A stretch of DNA of 64,000 nt from Coenobita brevimanus. Its lineage: Eukaryota > Arthropoda > Malacostraca > Decapoda > Coenobitidae. Numbering within the stretch: the first letter of the stretch is position 1; each line of letters begins with the position of its first letter. The DNA lies in the NCBI GenBank assembly GCA_032717465.1, contig CM064671.1, positions 52,190,998 to 52,254,997 on the forward strand, given 5' to 3'. Both the position numbers and the translations under genes were made by a program. Below, in pieces: positions 53,644-64,000 of this stretch. The notes beneath the pieces were generated by a model that did no database searches, had not been told where the DNA came from, and was given only the letters and a program-made list of their open reading frames with translations.

Positions 53644-54090
53644 AACTCTCCTCCTCTTTCTAGCTCCCCTCGACCTCTGTGTTTTCGCTGTACTGTTGCA
53701 TCTTTATCTCTTCTCTATCGCTTCCTCAGTGGTCACTGCTCGTCTGAACTGTCTGCTTGCATCTCTACTCTACTGTGGCGGGCGTGTAGCACCCGTCACC
53801 TCTTTAGCAACAAACTCTCTTCCCTTTTCTCTCCAACTCTCTAATGCAAAAGTTAACCGTTATTCCCAGTCCTTCACGTATGCAACATGTCAGCTCTGGA
53901 ACTATCGCCCTCTCTCTGCATTTCCTACTGCCTATGATCTTCAGTCTTTCAAATGCAGTGTGTCCAGGCATCTCAAAATGAACAGTTCTTGAATTTGTCT
54001 CTGTTGTCTTTTTTCTTTTTTCTTTTTTTTTCTTAGAGGGAAAAATTTGCAGGCTCTGGGTCTTTGGTTCCTTCTTCCTTGCATAAAAAA
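53644..54090 (+). pseudogene. Jockey-1 copy, 3' part after the RTE-A insertion
   Basis: This resumes the jockey-1 C-terminal coding region (AACTCTCCTCCTCTT onward; later [17 protein letters not shown] near 53840 and FKCSVSRHLK near 53955). It ends with the family terminus GGTTCCTTCTTCCTTGCATA near 54068 and an A-rich tail. It matches the C-terminal and 3' UTR part of 25249-25640 in the opposite orientation. Confidence 0.8.
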
Positions 54091-54560
54091 GGAAAAAAAA
54101 TATGATGTCAGAACACTGTAAACATAGATTAAAATATGCTTGCCCTGATGTCTTTTAACAAATAGTGGAGCATCATTCAGCTTATATCTCAATAACACTG
54201 TGTAACATTTTTTTTTCTTTGTTCCAGGGAGTTCATCACTATTTTCGTTTTACATGGATCGCTACATGGATCGTGCATAACTTGCAGTAATCTTTCTTTC
54301 AGTCAGAGGTTTGGGTTTGTCAGGATTATGGAAACTGACCCATAACAGTTATCACACTTAAGGAGATCAAACTACTTTCTTTGAACTTGTTTTTTTTTTT
54401 CATAATATATTGTTTGATTGAAACTTTGCAGGTAGGTGTATCTTGAAATTTTGCAGTTTAGATTTAGAATAAGGTGTTTTATCATGGTATTTTCTTAATT
54501 GCATTTTGTACCTTTTGTCTGAATCTGTGCATTTTCGTATCTGCATTTTTTTTTTACATT
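54091..54560. other. Stretch with no recognisable gene
   Basis: AT-rich, with repeated ATGGATCG strings near 54255. A pyrimidine run before CTGCAG near 54570 could act as a splice acceptor for the following pseudogene. Confidence 0.45.
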
Positions 54561-54575
54561 GATTCAAGAGTCTGC

Positions 54576-56365
54576 AGGTATCTGACAGATGCGTACTGCT
54601 GTGTCTGCGGCCAGTTCATTATGAAAAAAAGAAAGAAAGAAAAAAAAAAGCACTCTGTGTGGAATGTGTCCCAGGAAGTGTGCAGCCTACAAAGCGTATT
54701 TTGGCATGCTGGCAGGGGATCAAGACAAAGCCTGAGCACCTCATGTTGCCTGCAAGCATTGCAAGATAACTCCTGAAGGTTAAAATGGTCGATGTACTCT
54801 TAATTACAAATGTAACTGAAACATATATTTAATTCTGAATATACTTATTATTGTTACTAGATTATTTTGTTGTTTTGCAGGATGGTTGAGACTGGAGAAG
54901 AAAGCCATGAAGTTCAACATCCCAAGAATTTTGCGAGAACCCACTGACCACTCAAGCAACTGCTACATCTGCATTGTGAACCCTTCTGAACATCAGGGTG
55001 GCAAGAATGCATCAGCAATCATATCCTGACCTCCCTTCGTCCATCGTATCTGTGCCACACTGCCCTGAACTCCCCATACCCACACCTCCAGAGGAAGGGC
55101 ATACATATTCATCAGGAGAAAGCAGCAAGTCAGAGGGCGAGGACAACTTTCCTGATCCACACCATAATTTCCGAGGTGGTGCTGAGGAGAGAAACCTAAA
55201 CTACCCCAACCAAGAAGACCTCAATGACTTGATAAGAGATCTTGATATCACAAAGTCCAGTGCCGAGCTTCTGACATCTTGGCTCAAATAGAGGAACTTG
55301 ATGGACGAAAGTGTACTAATCTCAAGTCAGAGGAAGCGTCACTAAGCATTCTCCACCCTTTTCACCCTTTGAGATGGACTATGCTTTTGTCACAATGTGA
55401 CCAGTCTGATAATGATGATCGGAACCCCCTATAGCCAGCACGAGTGGCCCCTCTTCACTGACGGCTCAACCAGGAGCCTCATAGCCGTGCTGCTCCACAC
55501 CAGAAGCCGGTTTCAGTCTCTTCTCCTGGTTCACTTGGTGTACCTCAGGGAGGAATGCAACAATGTAAAGATTCTGCTGGATCCCTTGAAGTATGATTGG
55601 GCTCGCTGGGAGGACATCAGAGACTTCAAAATAGTGGCCTTCCTGATGGGTCCCCAGGACAGTTTCACTAAGTTCCCCTGATATCTTTGTCTTTGGAATA
55701 GCAGGGACGCAATGGCCACTACCACACCTGGGAATAGCCAAAGCGGACTGAGATCTCCGTGAGGAGGAGCAGTGTCAAGTGGGAGCCGCTGGTGGACACT
55801 CAGAAACTGCTGATGCCACCACTGTTTGTCAAGCTGGGACTTAAGAAGAAATTCGTCTCAACCCTACAGTAGATAATGAGTCGGCGGCCATCAAATACCT
55901 CCGAAACATCTTCGCTAAGTTGTCAGAGGCAAAGGTCAAACGCAGTGTGTTTGTTGGACCACAGACTAAGATCATGGAATGCAAGGAATTCCCTAAGAAA
56001 ATCACCAGGGTGGAGAATATGGCTAGGAGCAATAATGTCGTAGTGGTTCGAGGCGTCCTCGCCAGCCACAAATCCGAGGACTATGTGGAGCTGGTCAACA
56101 CTCTGGTGATGACTTACAGCGTGATATGCTGTGAAATGTCCCTCAGAGTCCATGTCCTCAGCTCTCATCTCGATAAATTCAAGGAGAACTTGGAAGTGTA
56201 GTCAGAGGAGCAAGGTGAGCACTTCCACCACGATATACTGAAGTCTGACTGTTGCTACCGAGGACATTATAACAAGAACATAATGGGACACTACATTTGG
56301 GGACTGGTTCATGAAACTGATTTGCTGTATACTTATGAATCTCGAAAAACTAGGTGCTCTTAATC
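54576..56365 (+). pseudogene. Repetitive TE-like gene with an intron, decayed
   Basis: I recall this family as an unnamed repetitive protein of invertebrates. Exon 1 (54576-54778) encodes LTDAYCCVCGQF (CxxC zinc motif) and in another frame AYKAYFGMLAGDQDKA, then a stop and APHVACKHCKITPE. Exon 2 begins GWLRLEKKAMKFNIPRILRE at 54881, then SSNCYICIVNPS. Later pieces: PFPDPHHN-type acidic linker, LNDLIRDLDITKSSAELL near 55230, PLFTDGSTRSLIAVLLH near 55450 with a candidate first D, RWEDIRDFKIVAFLMG near 55600 with a candidate second D, SEAKVKRSVFVGPQTK near 55925 and FKENLEV, a stop, then SEEQGEHFHHDIL near 56205. Multiple stops and shifts. I cannot say whether it was a host gene or a transposase; intron retention favours a DNA copy, not a retrocopy. 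Confidence 0.65.
54779..54880 (+). other. Spliceosomal intron of the decayed gene
   Basis: The 102-bp intron starts GTTAAA after GAAG and ends TTGTTTTGCAG before GATGG. Joining the phase-1 codon across it gives E then GW, which continues the conserved CxxC...GWL order of the family. GT-AG ends and the pyrimidine-rich 3' end fit. Confidence 0.7.
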
Positions 56366-56764
56366 TTTTGTATAACTTTTTGTGTAAATACATGTAAATT
56401 TAGATTCATTTCAAGCATTTTTCTGACTTTTTGAGTCATATCCAGATGGAACTCATAAACCCACCAGGCCACCAGACATTAGTTTGAAATTATGGCTTTC
56501 ACCCAATCTATTTATGTTGTCGCAAGTTAATTGAAATTATTTGTCTTGCCACTAAACATACAGTCACCTGAAAGTAGTACTAGATCAAGTAAATGGATGG
56601 TGGTTGCCTCCGAAAAGATTTCACTGAAATTAATGTCTGGCTGTGGTTAAAAAAGCATTTAATCTCTCATTACTTTAACTGGCAATATTCTTTAGGAAAA
56701 CAACAGAAATCTTTAGCATAGAGAACCTCCATGTTTACAACCACTCAGAAATGATGTATTTTGT
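56366..56764. other. Non-coding stretch, probable 3' UTR of the decayed gene
   Basis: I see no open frame. It holds the stretch GGACCACTACATTTGGG-like coding end just before it, and AT-rich sequence after. Confidence 0.35.
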
Positions 56765-59736
56765 TTTTTCTTAAAGGACATGGTACAGATAGCTACTGTA
56801 CATGGAATGTAAGGGGTGCAAATGATGAGGTGAAAGAGAGAGAGATTGTCCATGTGCTTGAGGGTGCGAAAGTGGATGTATGTGGATTAACAGAAACTAA
56901 ATGGGGAGGTGAGAGTGTGAGAGAATGGGAGTACGGATGGGGTTTGTGCGCGGGAATAGGTGAGAATAAGAGGGCAAGAGAAGGAGTGTGTATTGCTTTA
57001 ACAGATGGAAGGAGAATATAAGAGAGTATGAATCAGTTGGCTGAAGGATTGTATGTGTAATTATTGAAAGTTGGACTTCAAATGTGGGCGATTGTGTGCA
57101 TGTATGTGCCAACGCAAGATCGTGCAAGCAGAGTGAGAGAAGAGTTCTGGACAAATGTGGAACTGTGCATGGAAATGTTTGAAAGGAATGAAAGAGTATT
57201 TTTTATTGGAGATTTGAACGGAAAAGTAGGGAATGTGAAGGTGGATGGAGTAGTTGGTGAGTGGGGTGTGCTTGCAGAGATGGAAGAGAATGGAAGTGCT
57301 TTAGGCGACATTTGTGCCGGGAGGGGGTTGGTGATAGTCAATACCTTTTTCAGGTGCAAAATGATCCACAGGTGTACGTGGCGAGTGATGAGAAGGGTGC
57401 ATGGTGAACTGAATGAACGGAAGGCAATGGCTGATTATGTATGTGTGGATGAAAGGATGAGGTGTGTAATGCATGCAAGAATATGTAGAGGATGGGGGAG
57501 TGGACTCTATAACCACAACTTAGTGGTGGTCAGAATCAGTGTCCAAACGAAATGGGGAAATAGAAGAAGGGAAGGACAGGAGGAAGTAACTCATATGACG
57601 AGGGTGAAAAGGTTACAAGAGGATGAAGAAAGGGCAGAATATAAGAGGGAAGTAGAGGAGCGATTGGGTAAATATGGATTGAAGCAGATGGGGGACGTGG
57701 AAGGTGTGTGGAAGATATTCATAGAAATCTGTGCAGCATGTGAGGTGGTGTGTGGGGTGAAGAGAAAACGAAAGGGGGTGCAGGGAACAGCATGGAGGAA
57801 TAAAGAGGTGCGAGAGGCTGTGGCACAAAAGAAGAAAGCACATAATGAGTGGATGAGAAACAGGGGCATGGAAGAAGTTGAGAGTCGGAAGAGAGTTGTA
57901 TGTAGAGAGGAAGAGAGAGGTGAAAAGATTAGTATGAGAGAGTAAGAAGAGAGTGGATGAGGAATTTGGAAGGAATTTGAGTGTAAAGTGAAGGGAATGT
58001 AAGAAAATGTTCTGGAAAGAGGTAAAGAGAGTTAGAAAGGGCGCCAAAGAAGTTAGTTGGGAGTGAAAGATAAAAATGGTAGATTATTAGTGAAGGGAGG
58101 AAAAAGTAAGTAGATGGAGAGAACACTTTAAAGAATTGTTGAACATAGAGAATGAAAGTAATGCAGGTATAAGTGGCTGGGGAATGGCTGGGAGATGGAG
58201 GGTTGTGACAAGAGAGGAAGAAATCAGTAGGATGGAAGTTGTGGAAGCGATGAAGAAAGTTAAAATGGGGAAAGCCCCAGGAATTGATGGAGTGTGAGGT
58301 GAAATGCTGAAGCATGAGGGAGAGATAATAGTAGCATGGATGTGGAAAATGTGCAGATTGGCCTGGGAGGAAGGTAGAGTCCCGGATGATTGGAAGTCAG
58401 GTATAATTATTCCCCTGTACAAGGGAAAAGAGAAAAAAGTATGTGGTAATCATAGGGGCATTTGTCTTCTTAGTGTAATAGGAAAAGTATATGGCAGGAT
58501 ACTTATTAACAGAGTTAGGGAAATAACAGAGGAATTAATTGGAGAAGAACAGGGAGGTTTTAGGAAGGGAAGAGGTTGTGTAGATCAGATATTTATTCTT
58601 AGATCTCTAGTGGAAAAGTTTCTAGAGAAAGGTAAGAAGTTGTATGCAGCCCTAATGGATTTGGAGAAAGCATATGACAGGATCGATAGGCAAGGATTGT
58701 GGAAAGTATTAAGAATATATGGAATAGATGGGAAGCTGTTGAATGCCGTGAAGAGTATGTATGAGGGTGCTAAGGCTGCAGTACGTGTGGATAGTGAACT
58801 GAGTGAATTTTTCTATTTGAAGGTTGGATTGAAACAGGGATGTGTCATGCCTCCATGGTTGTTCAATCTTTATATGGATGGGGTTATAAAAGAGATACAA
58901 GGTAGGGCAGTGGATGTTGGAGCGGCCCTAATGAGAGAGAGCAGTGTTTGGAAACTCCTTGTACTGTTGTTTGCAGATGATTCTGTGTTGTTAAGTGAAG
59001 AAGAAGGGGAGCTGCAAGGCTTGGTGGATGAGTTTGGGAGAGTATGTAAGAAACGGAATCTAAAGGTGAATGTAGGGAAGAGTAAAGGTATGGTCTTCGA
59101 GAGAGGTGAAGTCAGTGAATGTACAGTGAGGTTGGATGAGGAGGAAATGGGAAATATGAATGTGTTTAAGTACTTGGGTAGCGTGATGAGTAAGGATGGA
59201 AATTTAGAGGGTGAAGTGCTTGGAAGGGTACAACAAGGAAGAAAGGTTGCTGGTTCCTTGAAGGCAGTGATAAGAAACAGGGAAGTGAGCATGGAAGTGA
59301 AGAAGTTACTACATGACAGTATTGTGATACCAACTCTAACGTATGGAAGTGAAGCTTGGACCTTGTTGGAGGGACAAGTCAAGAGTGAGAGGTGTGTTAA
59401 TGAGTTATTTGAGAGGAGAATGTGGAGTCACATGGAGAGACAGATTGACAAATGAGGAAGTGAAAGATCGTTGTGGTGTGGATGTTGATGTGATTGGAAG
59501 CGTTATGAGAAACACAATGAGGTAGTTTGGAGTGAGAGACTAACGAGGAGAGTATGTGAGTGAGGTGGAGGGGGGAAGAGGGAGGGGGAGACCAAGGATG
59601 AGATGGACTGGAGAGGTATATGAGAGAGGGGGTGTGAGCTGGGAGCAGAGCAGTGAAATGGCGGGGGATAGGGCAACATGGAGGCGATTTGTTTGTGGAC
59701 ACCCCTTACGGGATTAAGGCGTTTGGCAATAGATAG
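56765..59736 (+). mobile_element. RTE-A non-LTR element, copy 2, 5' truncated
   Basis: It matches copy 1 (50650-53643) along its length on the same strand. The 5' end begins near 56765 inside the endonuclease start, so the 5' UTR and first codons are missing. The 3' end GGCAATAGATAG lies near 59736, with a much shorter tail. Confidence 0.8.
56769..59700 (+). pseudogene. RTE-A endonuclease-reverse transcriptase, copy 2, broken
   Basis: The endonuclease begins CTWNVRGANDEVKE near 56800 with TETKWGGESVREW near 56890. A second open part (57064-57945) has CMYVPTQDRASRVREEFW, FIGDLNGKVG near 57215 and GLYNHNLVV near 57510, where copy 1 reads GLSDHYLVV, so the SDH motif is lost. RT runs from 58304 to 59455: VPDDWKSGIIIPLYKGKEK near 58385, GFRKGRGCVDQ near 58565, AALMDLEKAYDRID near 58650, QGCVMPPWLFN near 58850 and LFADDSVLL near 58975. 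The C-terminal end is in another frame. Several stops and shifts lie between parts. Confidence 0.82.
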
Positions 59737-60262
59737 TCAGATTAAATAAGCAGGGCCGGAGCAAGCACTTTGTATAGAGGAAAGGCGTAATTCTTAAAAG
59801 AATTATGACTTAATGCATTGAAGCAATTTAAAAATGCTGTTATTTTCCTTGATTTACTCGTAAGATCACTATAATGATTACAAATATTCTCAATGCAAGT
59901 GCAGTAAGATATTTATTTCATATATTTGATATATAACATCGTTCATTTATTGCAAGTAATCACTGGTCTACCGAAAATAGGGGGGCGTATGTTCTCCAGC
60001 ACCCCCCACCCCACCCCAATTTCTGGCGTGAGGAGTATGTCACAACAGTACACCCCAGTAGATCTCTTCCAGTGCATCAACTAAATTCTCCTGTACACAG
60101 TATCTTTGAACTGCTGTGATAATACCCGCTGTATAATCTAATGGAAGTGGATTCAATGTGTAAACAATTACTGTGCAATGCGATATTTTTCACTTTGTTG
60201 ATAGACACAAACTACAAGATAATAGACTGGACAAATTCACCAACGAAACGGAACAACATTTT

Positions 60263-60264
<2 letters not shown>
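59737..60264. other. Stretch with no recognisable gene
   Basis: AT-rich, no domain seen. Confidence 0.5.

Positions 60265-60327
<63 letters not shown>
60265..60327. repeat. (CA)n microsatellite
   Basis: This is a perfect CA tract. Confidence 0.97.
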
Positions 60328-60328
<1 letters not shown>

Positions 60329-60429
60329 TACAGCCATCACTAACACTGTCACTCACTCTAAGAAATATACCGTCATACTAGAGTTAATGAAGACAAACAC
60401 CACATTCCAAGAGCCAACAGCAGACACTA

Positions 60430-62040
60430 CAACCCAAACTTTACATATGACAGTGTTCGCCTCATAGAAGAAACGAGATGCACTCACAACACCCCCTCCT
60501 CAGGCACATTAGACACCATCACAAGGCTCCTAAAAACTAAATATGAAATGACGAGATAATAAAGAGAGGAAACAGGAAAGGCATTCTAACAAGTTATTCA
60601 CTCTACAGATCCATCTGGGGCCTAAAAAGAGCTAATTTCACCAAATTCCAAACAAGTACCTTCAATAATACGCCGCCATCATTCCAAAACAAAATGTAGC
60701 ATTTGATGCAAGAAAAAAAATCATACTAGTAAACCGCTATGCTAGCACAATTTACCAACGCCAGGACACCCTAAGTTTGAAAAACAATCTCCCACACACA
60801 CGCATTTCATTCCATACAACCACAACATAACTGCTTTCATTTAAGAACAGACATGCAAATTTATATAGAAAATAAAGTATTTGATGGCATCAGCAATTTA
60901 CACCTGATATAATTGGACAGTACGGAATCCAGTCCAACTGCTCTTACACACATTGTATCATACCCAACATTTGGAAACATACAGCTGTCATCACTGTACT
61001 CAAACCAAATAATAAACCAGCACACCCCTCTCCATAAAGACCAATAACATTATTCAGCACATCATCCATGATTTAAAAAAAAAATGATTGTTAACAAAAT
61101 CGCAGATCATATTCCCCTTGATCTCTCACAGCAAAACACAACCACTATGTTAATCATCCTCACACAACGTGTGACTGAAGGAATTAACTCCGTGAGATTA
61201 GCAAAACATACTATCTTGCAACAAGCCTTTTATGTCATCGTTCTAGGCAGAGTAATAAGTAATATCTACAACGCACCCATGGAGAACAACACCAAATGCT
61301 GGATTGCCTTCCATCTATAGAGCAGACAGTTACACATTAAATTCCAAGGAAAGCCATTAGAAACATGAAACCTCAATCAAGGTGTCCTCCTGGACTCTGT
61401 TCTCTCACCTACAGTGTTTAACAAATAAATATACGAAATTTCCACATCACTACCACCCACTACATTGCATCACATGTAGATAATACTACCATAACAACCA
61501 CTCATGACAACGCAAAGACAGCCGACTCACTGCAACAATGTTCCCTCAACATAGGCTACTTCAGGCATGGGTCGAGGACAATTGGCTGACAACTGCTAAA
61601 TCCATCACCACACTCAGTACCAGTGATAATTACAAGCACAATTGCATCCTCACCATCACACTTAACGAAGTATCTACGCCACATACCTTCTTCAGTAAGA
61701 TCCATGAAGTGATACATGACCCTGGAAAGACATTCAACGACCAGATAGAAAGACAAAAAGGCGATGCACACTCAGACTTAATGCACTTAGGGCATCACTT
61801 ACATGGATAGACTTTGGATGAAAAAAGTACACACATTCCCAGCTCTACATACATATGTCAGATCTGTGATGTCGTCTCTTCCTAGAACTATACTTCCATC
61901 TGGTCTAACGCCCACTGTAACAACTTAAATTATTTACCATACAGAGAACAACGCTTTGTGCATCATCAGTGGCTGCACCAATATCACTCTCTCAGCCTCA
62001 TTACTCCCAGAAATAGTAGTCCTCCTTGTTAGGTAATATG
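60430..62040 (+). pseudogene. Heavily decayed non-LTR reverse transcriptase
   Basis: Plus-strand pieces in several frames recall an arthropod non-LTR RT: TSYSLYRSIWGLKRANFTK near 60595, IPNIWKHTAVITVLKPNNKP near 60970, MIVNKIADHIPLDLS near 61084, a segment with ILTQRVTEGINSVR near 61155, NLNQGVLLDSVLSPTVFN near 61390 and a FADD-region remnant near 61480. Stops and shifts are frequent and no frame exceeds 90 codons. Clade cannot be assigned with confidence; Jockey or R1-like is possible. Confidence 0.55.
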
Positions 62041-62099
62041 TCTACATGAGAGGAGCACAATTGTATATAATAGCCTATGCTAACACACAACATATCGGC

Positions 62100-64000
62100 C
62101 ATTGTATTACAGAGTCACACAATACAATATCTATCTATCTATATACCTAGGCTGCTTCCCTCAAGCAAAGGGAGGTATCCAAGACAGGACGACACACTCC
62201 CAATATACTCATCCACTCAAACACATTCATTCGCATCTTAGCCCCAAAGGGGAGAAGGGACAGATCATCACTGCACCACACCGCACGAGGGTCCACTGAG
62301 CAGTGCAATCAGTGACATCCGCAGCAGGGCCCGACAGCAGATCTGGTTTGCCCCTGCCACATCATAATACATCCATCCCCTTACCCACATCTGACCTGAT
62401 TAGCTAATCAGACCAAATGCGGGAGAATATCCCCTCAGGGCTGTGTCATCATGTAGTCATTCACAATTTCTCTCCATTTACTTCTGTCATGCACAGCCAC
62501 TCTTCCTTGCTCAACAGACATCCCTCTCGCATCCAACGCTCTCTTCACGCTGTCCATCCATCCTATTTGTGGTCTCTCTCTCAGCCTTACACGTCTCATG
62601 TCAGATCTAGTTATCTTTTTCACCAATCGCTCATTATCCATTCTCTCCATATGCCCAAACCATCGCAACACCCTCTGCTCAACTCGATCAGCCATCCTGA
62701 ACAACTCCAGTTCTTTGCACTTCATCATTTCTCACTCGATCCATACGCGTCACTCCACACATACTCCTAAAACACCTCATCTCCATTACATTCAAACTTT
62801 TCCTCTCTGCTACACCCATATTCCATGTTTCAGCCCCATATAATGCAGTCGGCACCACAACACCCTCATACAGCCTTCTCATTACACCCATTCTAAGTGA
62901 ACGACGTCTAAACACTTTTTTCATTCCTCCCAGCACCTGTCCCACTTCATTTATTCTAAACTTCACTTCTGCATCTATTCTTCCATCCCTAGCAACATGT
63001 GACCCTAAATACTTAAAACACTCTACCTCCTCAAGGAACTCACCATTCAAAACTATATTCATCCTCCTACCATCTACTGACCTCGTACATTTGATCACTT
63101 TACCCTTATTCTCATTTACTTTAAATTTCCTCCTTTCACACACCCTTCCAAACTCCTCTACCAACTGTCTCAATCGCTCCTCTGAATCACCCGTCAGTGC
63201 ACTATCATCTGCAAACAGCAGCTGCTTCAGATTCCACTCTCTACCATCAACATTCACCTGACTCAAACCTCCACCTAATACTCTTGCATTCACCTCCCTT
63301 ACAACACCATCCATATAAATATTAAACAACCAAGGTAACATCACACACCGCTGCCGCAGCCCAACACTCACGGGAAACCAATCACTCACAGTATTTCCCA
63401 CTCTTACACACGCTCTACTATTTACATAAAAGCTTTCCACCCCTTTTAGTAACCTACCATCAAATCCATACAATCTTAAAACAGTCCACAAAGCCTCCCT
63501 ATCAATTCTATCATACACTTTCTCCAAATCCATGAATGCCCAAAACACATCCCTACCTTTCGCTAAATACTTTCACACACTTGTCTCACAGCAAACACCT
63601 GATCCACGCATCCCATCCCTCTCCTAAAGCCACACTGCTCATCACCAATCACTCCCTCTGTACCCTTTCTAACTTTCTTAATTAACACTCTGCCAAACAC
63701 CTTACCTACAACACTGAACAGACTTATACCCCTAAAGCTAGTACATTCATACTTATCACCCTTGCCTTTATATAACGGGACCACACAATCACTTGCCCAG
63801 TCGATTGGTACCATACCTTTCACAAAGCACACATTCAACAATCTTATTAACCAGTCCACACTAGTCTCTCCACCACCCTTCAGGCATTCCACGGCACACC
63901 CATCCATACCTGCAGCTTTCCCTGTTTTCATCTCCTTTACTGCCTCCTGCATTTCCTCCTTCGTGATCAAAGAATCATTCAAATCTCCAAATACATATAT
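62100..64000 (-). mobile_element. RTE-B non-LTR element running off the window end
   Basis: Minus-strand element with its 3' UTR at 62140-62434 and a tail (TATC on the plus strand, TAGA on the minus) near 62130-62145. The UTR matches that of the copy at 4950-5839. Its 5' part lies beyond 64000. Confidence 0.8.
62435..64000 (-). pseudogene. RTE-B reverse transcriptase, partial, two frameshifts
   Basis: The RT begins inside the window: KTGKAAGMDGCAVECLKGG near 63930, PLYKGKGDKYECTSFRGISL near 63760, EQCGFRRGMGCVDQ near 63630, then a frameshift near 63555. Continuing: FWAFMDLEKVYDRIDR near 63535, RQRCVMLPWLFNIYMDG near 63340 and LLFADDSALTG near 63215; the RQRC form replaces the usual RQGC. A second shift near 62715 leads to QRVLRWFGHMERMDNERLV near 62665 and RPQIGWMDSVKRAL near 62560. 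Ends QP near 62435. FADD is intact, but the shifts inactivate it. Confidence 0.82.

Overview
This window is eukaryotic DNA made almost entirely of transposable elements (TEs) and simple repeats. I found no convincing single-copy host gene, no rRNA or tRNA gene, and nothing bacterial. Long (TA)n, (CT)n, (GT)n and (TATC)n microsatellites, several decayed non-LTR families, piggyBac, mariner and Tc1 relatives, a Gmr1-like LTR element and degenerate CCTAA/TTAGG clusters suggest an arthropod, most likely a decapod crustacean. That placement is inference.

Layout. 0.2-5.8 kb: broken non-LTR pieces (families called here jockey-1, jockey-2 and RTE-B) around a TTAA-bounded candidate element. 6.2-12.6 kb: an LTR retrotransposon on the minus strand with two 788-bp LTRs. 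Its integrase lies upstream of reverse transcriptase, the Gmr1-type order, and its Gag has a SCAN-like segment. 12.6-15.8 kb: a decayed RTE element. 15.9-19.1 kb: a DNA transposon with 11-bp inverted termini encoding a broken DDE-like protein I cannot name. 19.2-20.9 kb: a Tigger-like non-autonomous element and a fold-back mariner. 20.9-22.4 kb: a second unnamed DDE-like pseudogene that shares motifs with the first. 25.2-28.5 kb: a jockey-like element with one open frame of about 977 codons. 28.5-30.6 kb: twin 181-bp elements and a TIR element filled by a hexamer minisatellite. 31.3-33.4 kb: a broken piggyBac transposase. 34.0-34.9 kb: an ISXO2-like fragment, a 75-bp tandem repeat and a fold-back element. 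35.3-36.7 kb: a non-LTR element with a (TGAT)n tail. 36.8-40.4 kb: a composite with about 285-bp inverted termini. 40.6-44.7 kb: a decayed CR1-like element. 46.3-46.7 kb: a Tc1-like helix-turn-helix fragment. 47.1-54.1 kb: jockey-2, then a jockey-1 copy split by an RTE-A insertion. 54.5-56.4 kb: a decayed intron-containing gene of a TE-like family. 56.8-59.7 kb: a second RTE-A copy. 60.5-62.0 kb: a very decayed reverse transcriptase. 62.1-64.0 kb: an RTE-B copy running off the window.

The genes do not form a pathway; they are independent mobile elements, many nested or abutting at (TA)n tracts. Almost all are pseudogenes. The exceptions in frame integrity are the jockey-1 frame at 25.3-28.3 kb and the Gmr1-like pol. 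The most novel-looking material is the pair of unnamed DDE-like families, the long-TIR composite at 36.8-40.4 kb, and the TIR element carrying the minisatellite.

Family assignments come from recalled protein motifs, not database searches.
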